Positions 9,109 through 18,811 are shown, numbered from the stretch's first letter. The stretch: DNA of 64,000 bases from Pseudoxanthomonas sp. SE1 (GCF_029542205.1 NZ_CP113783.1:2781001-2845000); one strand, 5' to 3'. The notes: a model not told the origin generated them from the sequence alone. Numbers and translations are program-made.

Positions 9109-10234
9109 CAGCGTGACGCCGTCTGCCCTGTATGACGTGCGGGTGGAGCAGTTGCCCCCGCTGGACCTGCTGGAAACGCAATGGCGGGCCCTTGAGCAGC
9201 AATCGCGTGGCAGCTTCTTCCTGAGCTGGATGTGGATCGGCGCCTGGCTTCGCACCCTGTGCCCGCTGCGACGCGCGCGCCTGCTGTCGGTGCATGTCGA
9301 GGGCCGCGTGGTCGGCCTGGGCATCGTGGTGGAACAGCGGCGCTGGTTCGCACTGGGGCTCAAGCACGTGCGCCTGCACCAGGTCGGCGATCGCGTGGCC
9401 GACAGCATCACCGTCGAGTTCAATGGCGTGCTGTCGCTCGCGGGACACGAGGACGATGTGCTGGTCGCCTGCGTCGACCACTTCGAACGCCATGAGCGCC
9501 ACTGGCTGACCCTCTACCTGCCGGGCATCGACATGGACGCGCTCCCGCTGGAACGATTGCGCTCACCGCGCCTGCGCCTGCAGCGGACCAGCAGCGCGAC
9601 CCCCTATGTCGATCTGGCCAGCCTGCGCCTGGGCCACCAGGATTACGTCACCACCGTGCCGGGCAGCCGCACGCGCGCCAACCTGCGCCGCACGGCACGC
9701 AAGCTGATCGACCAGTTCGGTCCACTGGCCTGCTGCACGGCGGTGACGGTCGCCGACCGGCTGGCATTCTTCGACGAACTGGTCCGCCTGCACCAGGCGC
9801 ACTGGGACGAGGACGCCGGCGAGCAGGGCGCGTTCGCCGATCCGCGCATCATCGCGTTCCACCGCGCCCTGATCGCGGCCTCCACGCAGGAGACCGGCGT
9901 GCATCTCATGCGCCTGGAGGCCGGCGGCACCGTCGTGGGCTACCTGTACCACCTGGTCTGGCGTGGCATCGCCTACTTCTATCAGGCCGGCATCAACTAC
10001 CGGCAGATCGGCGGCACCGGAAGCCCGGGGCTGTTGCTGCTCAGCACGGCCATCAACGAGTTCGCCGGACTTGGCTTCGACCGCTACGAACTGATGGCCG
10101 GCAACGCCGAGTACAAGCGCTCGCTGGCGATGGCCGAAGGACGCATGGCGTGGTTGTCGGTGGATCGCGTAGGTTGGCGTGCGCGCATCGTCGACCTGTA
10201 CCGTCGCCGGAAAGGCCAGGAGATCCTGCCGTGA
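9092..10234 (+). CDS. FemAB/BioF2-like GNAT acyltransferase, copy 1
   Basis: A 380-residue protein resembling the GNAT-fold family annotated as BioF2-like or FemAB-related acetyltransferases. Supporting segments are FFLSWMWIGAW near the N-terminus, GSRTRANLRRTARKL mid-way, and the C-terminal core GYLYHLVWRGIAYFYQAG with GYRYEL-like FDRYELMAGNAEYKRSL. FemAB-type enzymes transfer aminoacyl or acyl groups; members in exosortase-A-type polysaccharide loci have no proven substrate. The start lies inside the preceding gene and the stop overlaps the next start by GTGA. It is followed by a second, divergent copy. The exact acyl donor is unknown. Confidence 0.82.
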   Translation: MRRSGDSVTPSALYDVRVEQLPPLDLLETQWRALEQQSRGSFFLSWMWIGAWLRTLCPLRRARLLSVHVEGRVVGLGIVVEQRRWFALGLKHVRLHQVGDRVADSITVEFNGVLSLAGHEDDVLVACVDHFERHERHWLTLYLPGIDMDALPLERLRSPRLRLQRTSSATPYVDLASLRLGHQDYVTTVPGSRTRANLRRTARKLIDQFGPLACCTAVTVADRLAFFDELVRLHQAHWDEDAGEQGAFADPRIIAFHRALIAASTQETGVHLMRLEAGGTVVGYLYHLVWRGIAYFYQAGINYRQIGGTGSPGLLLLSTAINEFAGLGFDRYELMAGNAEYKRSLAMAEGRMAWLSVDRVGWRARIVDLYRRRKGQEILP

Positions 10235-11328
10235 GCGTATTGCGCACGCGGCTGAGGACGCTCGACGAACTGACCGCGGCCGATATCGAAGCCTGGGACG
10301 GATTGGCGCATGCCACCGCGGCCTCCGTGCCCTTCCTGCTGCCGGGTTTCGTGCAGGCGGCGGCGCGCTGGCTGACGCCGGATGCGCCGCCGGTGGTGCT
10401 GACCATCGAGCGGGGAGGCGACCTGCTTGCCCTGACCTGCCTGCAGCGGCGCGCCGCGAACCTGTTCGTGCCGATGCCGCACTGGCGCGCGTACCGGCAC
10501 CTGCATGCGTTCCAGTCCGGCATCCTGCACCTGCCGGGCGAGGCCAGCGCCATCGCCGGGGAATTCGCCCGCCTGATGCATCGGGGCAGTTGGCGCGAGC
10601 GCGCGATCGTGTGGCACAACGTGGCCGCCGACGGCGAACTGTGGACGGCATTGCGCGAAGGAACAGGACTGCGCTGGAACCAGACCGGCTTCTCGCGGCG
10701 GCCGGTGCTGCGCCGCTTCCCAGGCGATGTGCCGGCGGCCGCGCGGGTCCGGCCGAACGTGGCGAAGGACCTGCGTCGACGGGCCCGGCGGCTGCAGGAA
10801 CGCGGCGACGTCAGCCTGCGCATCCTCGAGGGCCGTGAGGCGGATGCCGATGCGGCCACCCGCCACCTGGCCCTGGAGGATGCGGGCTGGAAGGGTGCGC
10901 AGGGCAGCTCCATGCTCGCATCCGACGCGGAGCGCACGTTCTTCCTGGAAGCCAGTGCACGCCTGGCGGACCGCGGCCACATGGTATTCGTCGAAACCCT
11001 GTGCGGCGACCACGTGGTGGCGTCCAGCAGCAACCTGTTGTGCGGCCACGCGTTGAGCGGCTTCAAGACGGGCTGGGATGCGAACTTCGCCAACGCCAGC
11101 CCCGGCAAACTCAACGAATGGCACCTGCTGCAGGCGCTGGACGGGCGATGGCCCGGGCTGGCCCTGTTCGACAGCCAGGCCCACGAAGATTCCTACATGG
11201 GCGAGCTGCTGCCCGATCGCCAGCCCATGGTGTCCGGCATCCTGCATGCGAAGGGACTGCAGCGTGGGTTGATCGCCGCGGCGCGCCCGCTGCGTCCGCT
11301 CGCGTACAAGCGCGGGCATGACGATTGA
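10231..11328 (+). CDS. FemAB/BioF2-like GNAT acyltransferase, copy 2
   Basis: A 365-residue protein of the same broad family as the preceding gene, with weak similarity between the two. Typical features are the early VPFLLPGFVQAAARWL segment, a basic helix (RPNVAKDLRRRARRL) and the C-terminal GNAT half containing HVVASSSNLLCGHALSGFK. The GTG at 10231 overlaps the previous stop and is the only start that avoids a long overlap. It ends the rightward operon that begins at 4545 and converges on the leftward genes at 11341, only 12 bp away. Transfer of an acyl or aminoacyl group to a sugar amine is inferred, not shown. Confidence 0.8.
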   Translation: MSVLRTRLRTLDELTAADIEAWDGLAHATAASVPFLLPGFVQAAARWLTPDAPPVVLTIERGGDLLALTCLQRRAANLFVPMPHWRAYRHLHAFQSGILHLPGEASAIAGEFARLMHRGSWRERAIVWHNVAADGELWTALREGTGLRWNQTGFSRRPVLRRFPGDVPAAARVRPNVAKDLRRRARRLQERGDVSLRILEGREADADAATRHLALEDAGWKGAQGSSMLASDAERTFFLEASARLADRGHMVFVETLCGDHVVASSSNLLCGHALSGFKTGWDANFANASPGKLNEWHLLQALDGRWPGLALFDSQAHEDSYMGELLPDRQPMVSGILHAKGLQRGLIAAARPLRPLAYKRGHDD

Positions 11329-11340
11329 CGATACGCCGCG

Positions 11341-11970
11341 TCAGGCGATCTGTTCGCGGTGCCAGGCGATCTCTTCGGCGGTCAGACGCAGGCGGCGCTG
11401 CGCAGGCCTGATCCTGGCCGGTGCCGGGAACTCCTTCGGTGGCAGGCTGCGCCAGAACCATGCCTCGCCGACCCGCAGGCAACGTACCGTCGCATAGCGA
11501 CTGAATCCCATCGCATCGTGGGCCCGCAACGACGGCCGGTTGGACACGCTCACGTCGGAGAAATATTCCATCGGCGTGGATTCGACGCTCATGCCCTGCC
11601 CCATCATCGCCACCAGCAGTCGCCGCCCGCGCCGCCTGGGCACCACGAACGCATCGCGCAACCATACCTGGGAGGGCGTCAGCGGCAGCTGCCAGGCAAG
11701 CTCGTCCATGTAACGCGGCACGCCATGCAGCGCCCAGAACCATGCGACAAGTTCTTCGCCCTCGATGATGCCGAAGCAACGCATGCCGTGGCGGTAGCGC
11801 CGCAGGATCCGTTCCGGCTTCCCCGACATGCCGTTGGCGCGGTACGCCGCCACCAGCCGGTCCATGTCCGCTTCACGCAGTTCGACGAAGCGCTGCTCCT
11901 CCGACAGCGTCATCGTGCATTGCGTCGCCGCCGGCCGTCGCAGCAAGGCGATGGCATCGAAATGAATCAT
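11341..11970 (-). CDS. GNAT-family N-acetyltransferase
   Basis: A 209-residue protein with a GNAT-like core. The segment VVPRRRGRRLLVAMMGQGM has the basic loop that binds the acyl-CoA pyrophosphate, and a DVSVSNRPSLRAHDAMGFSR segment matches the C-terminal N-x-S-x6-GF pattern. It probably acetylates an amine or hydroxyl of a sugar intermediate. The ATG at 11970 overlaps the stop of the flippase gene as ATGA, so both lie in one leftward unit. The precise substrate cannot be deduced. Confidence 0.8.
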   Translation of the reverse strand: MIHFDAIALLRRPAATQCTMTLSEEQRFVELREADMDRLVAAYRANGMSGKPERILRRYRHGMRCFGIIEGEELVAWFWALHGVPRYMDELAWQLPLTPSQVWLRDAFVVPRRRGRRLLVAMMGQGMSVESTPMEYFSDVSVSNRPSLRAHDAMGFSRYATVRCLRVGEAWFWRSLPPKEFPAPARIRPAQRRLRLTAEEIAWHREQIA

Positions 11971-13454
11971 GGTGTGCTTTCCCCTTCTCGCACCCGATCT
12001 TCGAGGTGCCGCCGACGCGACATCCCCAACCCTGCCAGCGCGTCCCCGACCAGGTCGCGCCCGACACCCCATATCGCTCCACCATACACAACCACGCCCA
12101 CAAGCACTTCACCCGCCAACCGCCAGCCGATGGCCAGGTGCGCCTGCGTGGCCCAGCGCCAGGCCAGCACGGCCACGCCCATCAATGCACACGCCAGTGC
12201 GATGCGCAGACAGGGCCCCACCAGTCCCTGCAGGCGCAGACCGTCGGCGCGGCAGGCACGCACCGTGAGCAGCCACTGCACGAGCGCGGCCACGCCGATG
12301 GCGCCCGACGCCAGCAGCACGCCGCCCTTCGACAGCAGCCACAACGACGACACCAGGGTCGCCATGGTCGCCACCTCGATCCACATCAGCCATTGATTGC
12401 GTGCATGCGCAGCGAGGAACGCGGACAGGATGAAGCTGCCCGTGCCCGGCAGCGCCGCGATGGCGAGCACGCTCAACAGCGGCGCGACCTGCCACCAGGT
12501 CGGGGGCAGCAGCGCACCGACCAGGGTGGGCGCACATATCGCCAGCCCTGCCGACATCGGGAACAGGAGCAATGCCGCGAACGTCAGCGCACGCACCATC
12601 AGGGCGGGCCGCTCCTGCGGTGGGGCGCGCGTCACCGCCGGCACCATCACCGTGCCGATGTGCCCGCCCACATACACCGCGGGCAACTGCGCAAGGTTGA
12701 ACGCCATGCCATAGCTGCCCGCATCGTGCGCACCCACGAGCCGGAACATCAGCGGCTTGTCCCAGTAGCGCGCGCCTTCGCTCAGGACGATCTCGCCCGT
12801 GATCGGCGCGCCGAAGCGCAGGATGTCGCGCAGCCGCGCAGCGGATACCCGCACCGGCTGCAGCCAATCGCGCAGGCGCGTCGCCGTGATCGTCGCGCCG
12901 GCGATGACGCAGGACTGGACGATGAAGGCGATGATCATCGCCTGCCCCCCCAGCGCGGTCATGCTGACCAGCGAGACGGCCACCACCGCATAGGCCACGT
13001 CGCCCAGCGCGGTGCCCAGCGCGATCCGACCGAAGCGCAACTCGCGTGCGAGCAGCTTGTCCGGAATCGCACCGAGGCGGCGTATGCCGATGCCCAGCAG
13101 TGCGCCCGGCAGGTAGTCGGCCACCCGCGGCGCCTGCAGCCACTGCGCGAGCGTCGGCGTGGCCCACCAGAGCGCTGCGATCATGACGATGCCTGCAAGC
13201 AGGTACACCATGCTCGCGGCGAAGATGGCGTCCCTGCCCTCGCCCCCGCGGACCACGACGTACTGGCCGCACCCCCACGCGGCGATCCAGTTGCCGGTCA
13301 GCGCGATCACCGTGGCCACGGTCACTTCGGCCACGATGTCCGGCGTCAGGTGGCGCGCGATCAGCAGGGTTCCGACCAGGCCCACCGCGCGTCCCGACAG
13401 GCCACCGATGATGCCGAGCGCGGCGCCGGAAAAGATCTTTCGGTGATCGTTCAA
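11967..13454 (-). CDS. Wzx-type polysaccharide flippase (second of two)
   Basis: A 495-residue integral membrane protein with roughly 12-14 hydrophobic segments and the polysaccharide-exporter N-terminus (IIGGLSGRAVGLVGTLLIARHLTPD). It is clearly a homologue of, but not a recent duplicate of, the flippase at 425-1978. Two flippases in one locus suggest two lipid-linked units or a redundant exporter. It is coupled to the GNAT gene by an ATGA overlap and lies 46 bp after the acyltransferase gene on the same strand. Confidence 0.9.
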   Translation of the reverse strand: MNDHRKIFSGAALGIIGGLSGRAVGLVGTLLIARHLTPDIVAEVTVATVIALTGNWIAAWGCGQYVVVRGGEGRDAIFAASMVYLLAGIVMIAALWWATPTLAQWLQAPRVADYLPGALLGIGIRRLGAIPDKLLARELRFGRIALGTALGDVAYAVVAVSLVSMTALGGQAMIIAFIVQSCVIAGATITATRLRDWLQPVRVSAARLRDILRFGAPITGEIVLSEGARYWDKPLMFRLVGAHDAGSYGMAFNLAQLPAVYVGGHIGTVMVPAVTRAPPQERPALMVRALTFAALLLFPMSAGLAICAPTLVGALLPPTWWQVAPLLSVLAIAALPGTGSFILSAFLAAHARNQWLMWIEVATMATLVSSLWLLSKGGVLLASGAIGVAALVQWLLTVRACRADGLRLQGLVGPCLRIALACALMGVAVLAWRWATQAHLAIGWRLAGEVLVGVVVYGGAIWGVGRDLVGDALAGLGMSRRRHLEDRVREGESTP

Positions 13455-13500
13455 GCAAGCGTCCCGTGCCGGTGCGTGTTTCCGGTGCCCGGATGATCGC

Positions 13501-14553
13501 TCACGTCGTCTCCAGACGCATCCCGCGCCGCCGCCAGCCTTCGCGCATCCGCGCCATCAGCGGCCGTTCGACGCCACGGTTCAGGCCCACTGCCAGCGCC
13601 AGCGACACCGTGGCCGCCACCACGCACGCCAGCAACGCCGGCACGCCACGCTGCTCCAGCTGGTGGATCACCACGAAACCGATGGCCTGGTGTACCAGGT
13701 ACAGCGCATACGAGATGCCACCGAGGAACACGAACAACCGCGTATCGAGGAACCCGAGCCCGCCGCGGATGAACAAGGCGAAGATCACGCAGCAGGCCAG
13801 CGCCACCGGCAGGAAGACCGGCCGCTCGCCGACCGCGATGGCCAGCAGCGCCAACAGCACCATCGCCAGGTTGAGCCGCCACTCGCCAGGATGGCGATGC
13901 ATGCGATAGAACAGGATGCCCAGTGCGAAGAACGGAATGAAGCGCAGGATCAGCAGTTCACGCACCCAGTACGAGAAGTGCCAGTGGTGTTTCTCGCACA
14001 GGCCCTCGACCGTCGCCAACAGCAGCCATCCGCCGATGATCCAGTGGATGCGCCTGAGCTGGCCGACCATGAACCAGAACAGCATCTGCACGTAGAAGAA
14101 CAGTTCGACCTGCAGGGTCCAGTAGGAGCCATCCAGATGCTCGGCGCCCAGGATCTCCTGCACCATGGTGAAGTTGAGCAACAGCGAGCCCAGCGGAAGC
14201 TGCTGCATCGACAGCCCGGCGGCATAGACCACCGCGGCAGTGAGCAGGACGGCCGCCCAGTACCCGGGGAAGAGCCGGGAAAAGCGCGACACCACGAAAT
14301 CCATGGCGGTGCGCGTGCGCTCCAGTGTCATGAAGATCACGAAGCCGCTGATCAGGAAGAACAGGTAGACGCCGTACTTGCCTACCCGCAGGTCGAGCGC
14401 CATGCCGCCCACATGGCCTATCTGCTCCTGATAACGCGTTGTGAAGTGGTAACCCAGCACGGCGACAGCGGCGATACCGCGCAGGGCGTCCAGTTCCACC
14501 ATCCGCGAGGGCGTAGACGTTTCGTGACCCACCCTGTTCCCCTGCATCCGCAT
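13501..14553 (-). CDS. Acyltransferase family 3 (OafA/NodX-like) membrane O-acyltransferase
   Basis: A 350-residue protein with about ten membrane segments and the acyltransferase-3 signature: ELDALRGIAAVAVLGYHF near the N-terminus, containing the conserved R-G-x-A and the active-site histidine, then ISGFVIFMTL and GSYWTLQVELFFY. These enzymes move acetyl or other acyl groups onto sugars at the periplasmic face, as in O-antigen O-acetylation. The start at 14553 gives a 23-residue polar lead; a later ATG just before ELDAL is possible. It starts the leftward group (acyltransferase, flippase, GNAT) and is divergent from the glycosyltransferase gene, with 71 bp between start codons. Confidence 0.9.
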   Translation of the reverse strand: MRMQGNRVGHETSTPSRMVELDALRGIAAVAVLGYHFTTRYQEQIGHVGGMALDLRVGKYGVYLFFLISGFVIFMTLERTRTAMDFVVSRFSRLFPGYWAAVLLTAAVVYAAGLSMQQLPLGSLLLNFTMVQEILGAEHLDGSYWTLQVELFFYVQMLFWFMVGQLRRIHWIIGGWLLLATVEGLCEKHHWHFSYWVRELLILRFIPFFALGILFYRMHRHPGEWRLNLAMVLLALLAIAVGERPVFLPVALACCVIFALFIRGGLGFLDTRLFVFLGGISYALYLVHQAIGFVVIHQLEQRGVPALLACVVAATVSLALAVGLNRGVERPLMARMREGWRRRGMRLETT

Positions 14554-14624
14554 GACTCGGTTCTCATAACGCCAACCACGCCGTGCTGCGGACAGCGCGG
14601 CCGCCTCTCCCTCACGTCTCCTGC

Positions 14625-15812
14625 ATGCGCATCCTGATCGTAACCTCCCAGTTCCCGATTGCCGGGGAACCCAACCGCGGCCGCCCCGTCTACCAGACCG
14701 TGCGCGAGCTGTCGCGGCTCGCCGAGGTGAAGGTGATCAGCCCGGTCGCCACCTATCCGCGCTGGGCGCAACCCCGCAGCTACCTGTATCGCGCAGCGGA
14801 AGACGCCCAGGGGGTGCCCGGCTGCGAAGTGGACTATGTCCGTTATCCCGCACTGCCGGCGATCAGCCGCCCTTTCAACGGCCACCTGTGTGCACGGGCG
14901 CTCGCGTCGCCGTTGCGTGCATTTGCGCCTGATGTCGTGCTGGCCTACTGGTTGTATCCGGACGGCTACGGCGCGATGCGCGCCGCCCACGCGGCCGGCG
15001 TCCCCTTCGTCGCGGGTGCGCGTGGCTCCGATCTGCGCGTGCGGGATGCCGTCAGCCGCCGCCTGACCCGACCCGTGGTCCGCGCGGCGCGCCGGCTGCT
15101 GGTGGTCAGCGAAGACCTGGGGCGCGTAGCCGTCGACGGCTACGGTGCCGAACCCCATCGCATCCGCGCCATTCCGAATGGCTGCGATGCCAGCCTGTTC
15201 CATCCCGGCGACCGCAGCGCCGCACGGCGTGCGCTCGGGATGGCGGAAGACGCCGAGGTGGTGCTGTACGTGGGACGTCTCGTCGCCGAGAAGGGCCTGC
15301 GCGAACTGCTGCACGCGTCGCGCCGCCTGTCGACGGAGCGGCCACGCGCCCGCGTGGTGCTGGTGGGCGAAGGTCCGCTGCGGGGCGAGCTGGATGCGGC
15401 ACTCGCCGCCGATCCTTCGTTGCCGCTGCAACTCGCCGGTGCACAGGCCCCCGCCGACGTGGCGCGCTGGATGGTCGCCGCCGATGTCGTCACGCTGCCC
15501 AGCTACTCGGAAGGCCATCCCAACGTGCTGGTCGAAGCGCTGGCGTGCGGCAGGCCCGTGGTGGCGACGCCGGTCGGCGGCATCCCGGAAGTGGTGGATG
15601 CGGCCAACGGCGTGCTGGTGCCGGCCCGCGATGCGGATGCACTCGCGGCCGCACTGGTGCAGGCACTGCAACGGGACTGGGACGAAGCCGCACTCGCGCG
15701 GCGCTTCTCCCGCAATTGGGAGCAGGTCGCCCGGGACACCCTGGATGCCTGCGGGGAAGCGCTCGCCGAAACGCATGCCGGCCGGGCGTACTGCGCCACC
15801 GGCCAGGCCTGA
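14625..15812 (+). CDS. Group 1 glycosyltransferase (GT4)
   Basis: A 395-residue GT-B enzyme starting MRILIVTSQFPIAGEPNRGR, the typical GT4 N-terminus with its acceptor-side loop. The donor domain includes VLYVGRLVAEKGLRELL, a GEGPLRGEL segment and the E-x7-E type motif SYSEGHPNVLVEALACGRPV, followed by GGIPEVVD. It would transfer a hexose or similar sugar with retention of configuration to a lipid-linked intermediate. It begins a rightward group with asnB and a methyltransferase gene, 27 bp before asnB, opposite the acyltransferase-3 gene. Confidence 0.92.
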   Translation: MRILIVTSQFPIAGEPNRGRPVYQTVRELSRLAEVKVISPVATYPRWAQPRSYLYRAAEDAQGVPGCEVDYVRYPALPAISRPFNGHLCARALASPLRAFAPDVVLAYWLYPDGYGAMRAAHAAGVPFVAGARGSDLRVRDAVSRRLTRPVVRAARRLLVVSEDLGRVAVDGYGAEPHRIRAIPNGCDASLFHPGDRSAARRALGMAEDAEVVLYVGRLVAEKGLRELLHASRRLSTERPRARVVLVGEGPLRGELDAALAADPSLPLQLAGAQAPADVARWMVAADVVTLPSYSEGHPNVLVEALACGRPVVATPVGGIPEVVDAANGVLVPARDADALAAALVQALQRDWDEAALARRFSRNWEQVARDTLDACGEALAETHAGRAYCATGQA

Positions 15813-15839
15813 CAAGAACACGGACAGGGGAAGCAGCAC

Positions 15840-17822
15840 ATGTGCGGAATCGCGGGTTTCATGGGTCCCGGGGTCGTCTCGACGGAGGCGCGGCCCTGGC
15901 TGGAGCGGATGATCCAGCCACTGGCGCACCGCGGTCCGGACGGCTTCGGCTTCCACGTCGCGCCGAGTGTCGGCCTGGCGCACGCGCGCCTGTCGATCAT
16001 CGACCTCTCCACCGGCGACCAGCCCATCCACAATCCGCGCCGTACCGTGTGGACGGTGTTCAATGGCGAGATCTTCAACTTCGTCGAACTGCGCAGGATG
16101 CTGGAGGACAAGGGCCACGTGTTCTACACGCAGTCCGACACCGAGGTGATCGTGCATCTGTACGACCGCTACGGCGAGGACTTCGTCCATCACCTCAACG
16201 GCCAGTTCGCCATCGCCCTGTGGGACAGCGAACGCCAGCGCCTGGTGCTGGCGCGCGACCGGGCCGGCATCCGTCCGCTGTACTACACCCGCCAGCGCGG
16301 TCGCCTGTGGTTCGCCTCCGAGGTGAAATCGCTGCTGGCCGTGCTGCCGGAATGTGCGCACCTCGAGCCGCAGGCGTTGCTGCAGACGCTGACCTACTGG
16401 GCGCCGGTGGATCCGGAGACGCTGTACCAGGGCGTGCAGAGCCTGCCGCCCGGCCATGTGCTGACGGTGGAGCGCGACGGGCGCCAGCACCTGCGCCGCT
16501 ACTGGGACTGGACGTTCCCGGACGCGGAAGCGACATCGCCTTCCCGGTACCCGCTCACGCTGGAGCAGGCCACGGCGGAACTGCGCGAACTGCTGGTCGA
16601 TGCGGTGCGCCTGCAGCTGCGCGCCGACGTCCCGGTGGGCGCCTACCTCAGCGGCGGCCTCGATTCGTCCGGCATCGTCGCGCTGATCCGCGGATTCACG
16701 GACACGCCGGTGCGCACGTTCTCGGTGGCGTTCGAGGATGGCGAGTTCGATGAAAGCGCGCACCAGCAGGCGATGGTGAGGCACCTGGGCACCGAGCACA
16801 CCACGTTGATGTGCACGCGCCGCGACATCGGCAATGCGTTTCCCCGCCTGATCCGCCACACGGAAACACCCGTGCTGCGCACCGGGCCCGTCCCGTTGAT
16901 GCTGCTGGCCGGCAGCGTGCGCCAGCACGGCTACAAGGTCGTGCTGACCGGCGAAGGTGCCGACGAAGTGTTCGGCGGCTACGACCTGTTCAAGGAAGCC
17001 AAGGTGCGGCGCTTCTGGGCGCGCCAGCCCGACTCCCGCCTGCGCCCGCGCCTGCTGGAAAAGCTCTACGGCTACCTGCAGAACTCGCCGGTGAGCAGCC
17101 CGGCGTTCGCGCAGTCGTTCTTCGGCCAGGGCATGGAGCACCTGCACCGGCCGATCTTCGCGCATGTCCCGCGCTGGACCACCTCGCAGCGTGCCTTCGC
17201 CTTCCTGGCGCCGGAACTGCGGACCATGGCCGCCCACTGGGATCCGCTGGACGCCTACGAGCACACGCTGCCGCCGGAGATGGCGCGATGGAACGATCTC
17301 GCACGCGACCAGTACGTGGAAGCCAAGTCGCTGCTGGCCGGCTACCTGCTGTCGTCGCAGGGCGACCGGGTGGCGATGGCGAACTCGATCGAAGGGCGTT
17401 TCCCCTACCTCGACCATCGCGTCATCGAGTTCGCCAACCGCCTGCCGCCCAGCTTCAAGATCCGCGGCATGACCGAAAAGTACCTGCTGCGGCGCGCCCT
17501 GGCGGAACTGCTGCCAGCGGACATCGTGAAGCGGACCAAGCAGCCGTACCGTGCACCGGACAGCCAGAGCTTCTTCTTCGATGGCAAGCCGCTGGACTAC
17601 GTCGCCGACCTGCTGTCGCCCGATGCGATCCGCGATGCCGGTTATTTCGACCCCGCGCCGGTATCGCGGCTGGTGGAGAAGTGCCGGCTGGGACGGGCGA
17701 CGGGCTTCGCCGACAACCAGGCGTTCGTGGGCATCCTTTCCACGATGCTGGTGCATCGGCAGACCGTCGAGGCGCGCTTGTCGCCCACTCCGGCGGCACA
17801 CCCTTCCGGCGCGGTCGCGTAG
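15840..17822 (+). CDS. asnB: AsnB-like asparagine synthase (glutamine-hydrolysing)
   Basis: A 660-residue class II glutamine amidotransferase fused to a PP-loop synthetase. Cys2 after Met1 is the N-terminal nucleophile, with RGPDG at 31-35 and NGEIFN near 75-80. The synthetase domain has the pyrophosphatase loop SGGLDSS at residues 271-277 and a later GEGADEVFGGY segment. The family hydrolyses glutamine and amidates an adenylated carboxylate. Copies in polysaccharide loci, including amidotransferases associated with exosortase A, are thought to amidate uronic acids or other acidic groups rather than make asparagine. It follows the GT4 gene by 27 bp and precedes the methyltransferase by 34 bp. 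Family certain; substrate inferred. Confidence 0.93.
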   Translation: MCGIAGFMGPGVVSTEARPWLERMIQPLAHRGPDGFGFHVAPSVGLAHARLSIIDLSTGDQPIHNPRRTVWTVFNGEIFNFVELRRMLEDKGHVFYTQSDTEVIVHLYDRYGEDFVHHLNGQFAIALWDSERQRLVLARDRAGIRPLYYTRQRGRLWFASEVKSLLAVLPECAHLEPQALLQTLTYWAPVDPETLYQGVQSLPPGHVLTVERDGRQHLRRYWDWTFPDAEATSPSRYPLTLEQATAELRELLVDAVRLQLRADVPVGAYLSGGLDSSGIVALIRGFTDTPVRTFSVAFEDGEFDESAHQQAMVRHLGTEHTTLMCTRRDIGNAFPRLIRHTETPVLRTGPVPLMLLAGSVRQHGYKVVLTGEGADEVFGGYDLFKEAKVRRFWARQPDSRLRPRLLEKLYGYLQNSPVSSPAFAQSFFGQGMEHLHRPIFAHVPRWTTSQRAFAFLAPELRTMAAHWDPLDAYEHTLPPEMARWNDLARDQYVEAKSLLAGYLLSSQGDRVAMANSIEGRFPYLDHRVIEFANRLPPSFKIRGMTEKYLLRRALAELLPADIVKRTKQPYRAPDSQSFFFDGKPLDYVADLLSPDAIRDAGYFDPAPVSRLVEKCRLGRATGFADNQAFVGILSTMLVHRQTVEARLSPTPAAHPSGAVA

Positions 17823-17856
17823 GACGCACACTCGGACATCTCGAGGGGATCAAGGC

Positions 17857-18801
17857 ATGGATTGGCGGGTCAAGGGCACCATCCAGAAAGTTCTCGGCGC
17901 GCTGCCCGGTGGGCATGGGCTGCACTTCCACCTGCAGCGCCGCTTCGGCGGCCTGCGCGATTTCGACGGTGAACTCGCGACCAAGGTGGACGACTGGGAA
18001 ATCATGATCGGCCACCTGCGCGGCGCCGGCATCGTGCTGCCCGGCGTCCGCTGCTTCGAGATCGGTACCGGGTGGTATCCGACATTCCCGTTCGCCTGCT
18101 ACCTGGCAGGTGCCGCGCGGGTGACCACGTACGATCTCAATCCGCACCTGCGCATGGACCTGACGTTGCGCTGCGCGGACGTGCTCGGCCGTTTCCTCGA
18201 TCGCATCGCCACCGCTGCCGGGGTTCCGCTCGCGGACGTCGAACAACGCCATCGACAGCTGCTCGAACGCCTGCGCGCGGGTGCCGACCTCGACGCCGCC
18301 AGCGGCGGCGTGATCCATTACCGCTCGCCGGCGGACGCCACCCGTACCGCGCTTCCGGACGGCGATGTCGATGTGGTGTTCTCCAACAGCGTGCTCGAAC
18401 ACGTGCCACCGGACGTGATCGATGCGATGTACGCCGAAGCCATGCGCATCCTGTCGCCGCACGGCCTGATGTTCCATTCGGTCAATTGCGGCGACCACTA
18501 CGCCTACGTGGACCGCAGCATCCACCAGTTGCACTACCTGAAGTATTCCGACACCCAGTGGCAACGCTGGAACAACGCCTTTCTCTACCAGAACCGGCTG
18601 CGCGCGCACTGGTTCGTGGAGGGCGCGCGCAGGCATGGGTTCGACATCGAACTGGACACGTCCACGACACGGCCCGAACGCATGCGCCAGCTTGCCGGCA
18701 TGCCCGTGCACCCGCAGTTCGCCCACGTACCGGCCGAGCAGCTGTGCATCACCAGCGTGGATTTCATCGCGCGCAAGCCGGCGGCGAGCGCGGCCGGCTG
18801 A
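17857..18801 (+). CDS. SAM-dependent methyltransferase-domain protein
   Basis: A 314-residue protein with a class I methyltransferase core: motif I CFEIGTGWYPTFPF, an acidic strand-2 end (TTYDLNPHL), and the post-motif DVDVVFSNSVLEHVPPDVI typical of methyltransferase type 11/23 proteins. The N-terminal ~60 residues are extra. It probably methylates a sugar or an intermediate made nearby. The ATG at 17857 follows an AGGGGATC stretch suited to ribosome binding. It is the last gene of the GT4-asnB group and converges on the sugar dehydrogenase gene, which ends 10 bp away on the opposite strand. Confidence 0.8.
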   Translation: MDWRVKGTIQKVLGALPGGHGLHFHLQRRFGGLRDFDGELATKVDDWEIMIGHLRGAGIVLPGVRCFEIGTGWYPTFPFACYLAGAARVTTYDLNPHLRMDLTLRCADVLGRFLDRIATAAGVPLADVEQRHRQLLERLRAGADLDAASGGVIHYRSPADATRTALPDGDVDVVFSNSVLEHVPPDVIDAMYAEAMRILSPHGLMFHSVNCGDHYAYVDRSIHQLHYLKYSDTQWQRWNNAFLYQNRLRAHWFVEGARRHGFDIELDTSTTRPERMRQLAGMPVHPQFAHVPAEQLCITSVDFIARKPAASAAG

Positions 18802-18811
18802 CCGTCGCGCG

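Noticed and set aside
14418..17831. A very long open frame on the minus strand opposite the glycosyltransferase and asnB genes
   Set aside because: High-GC DNA gives long antisense frames. This one is arginine/histidine/glutamine-rich with no domain, and both opposite-strand genes have clear family motifs.
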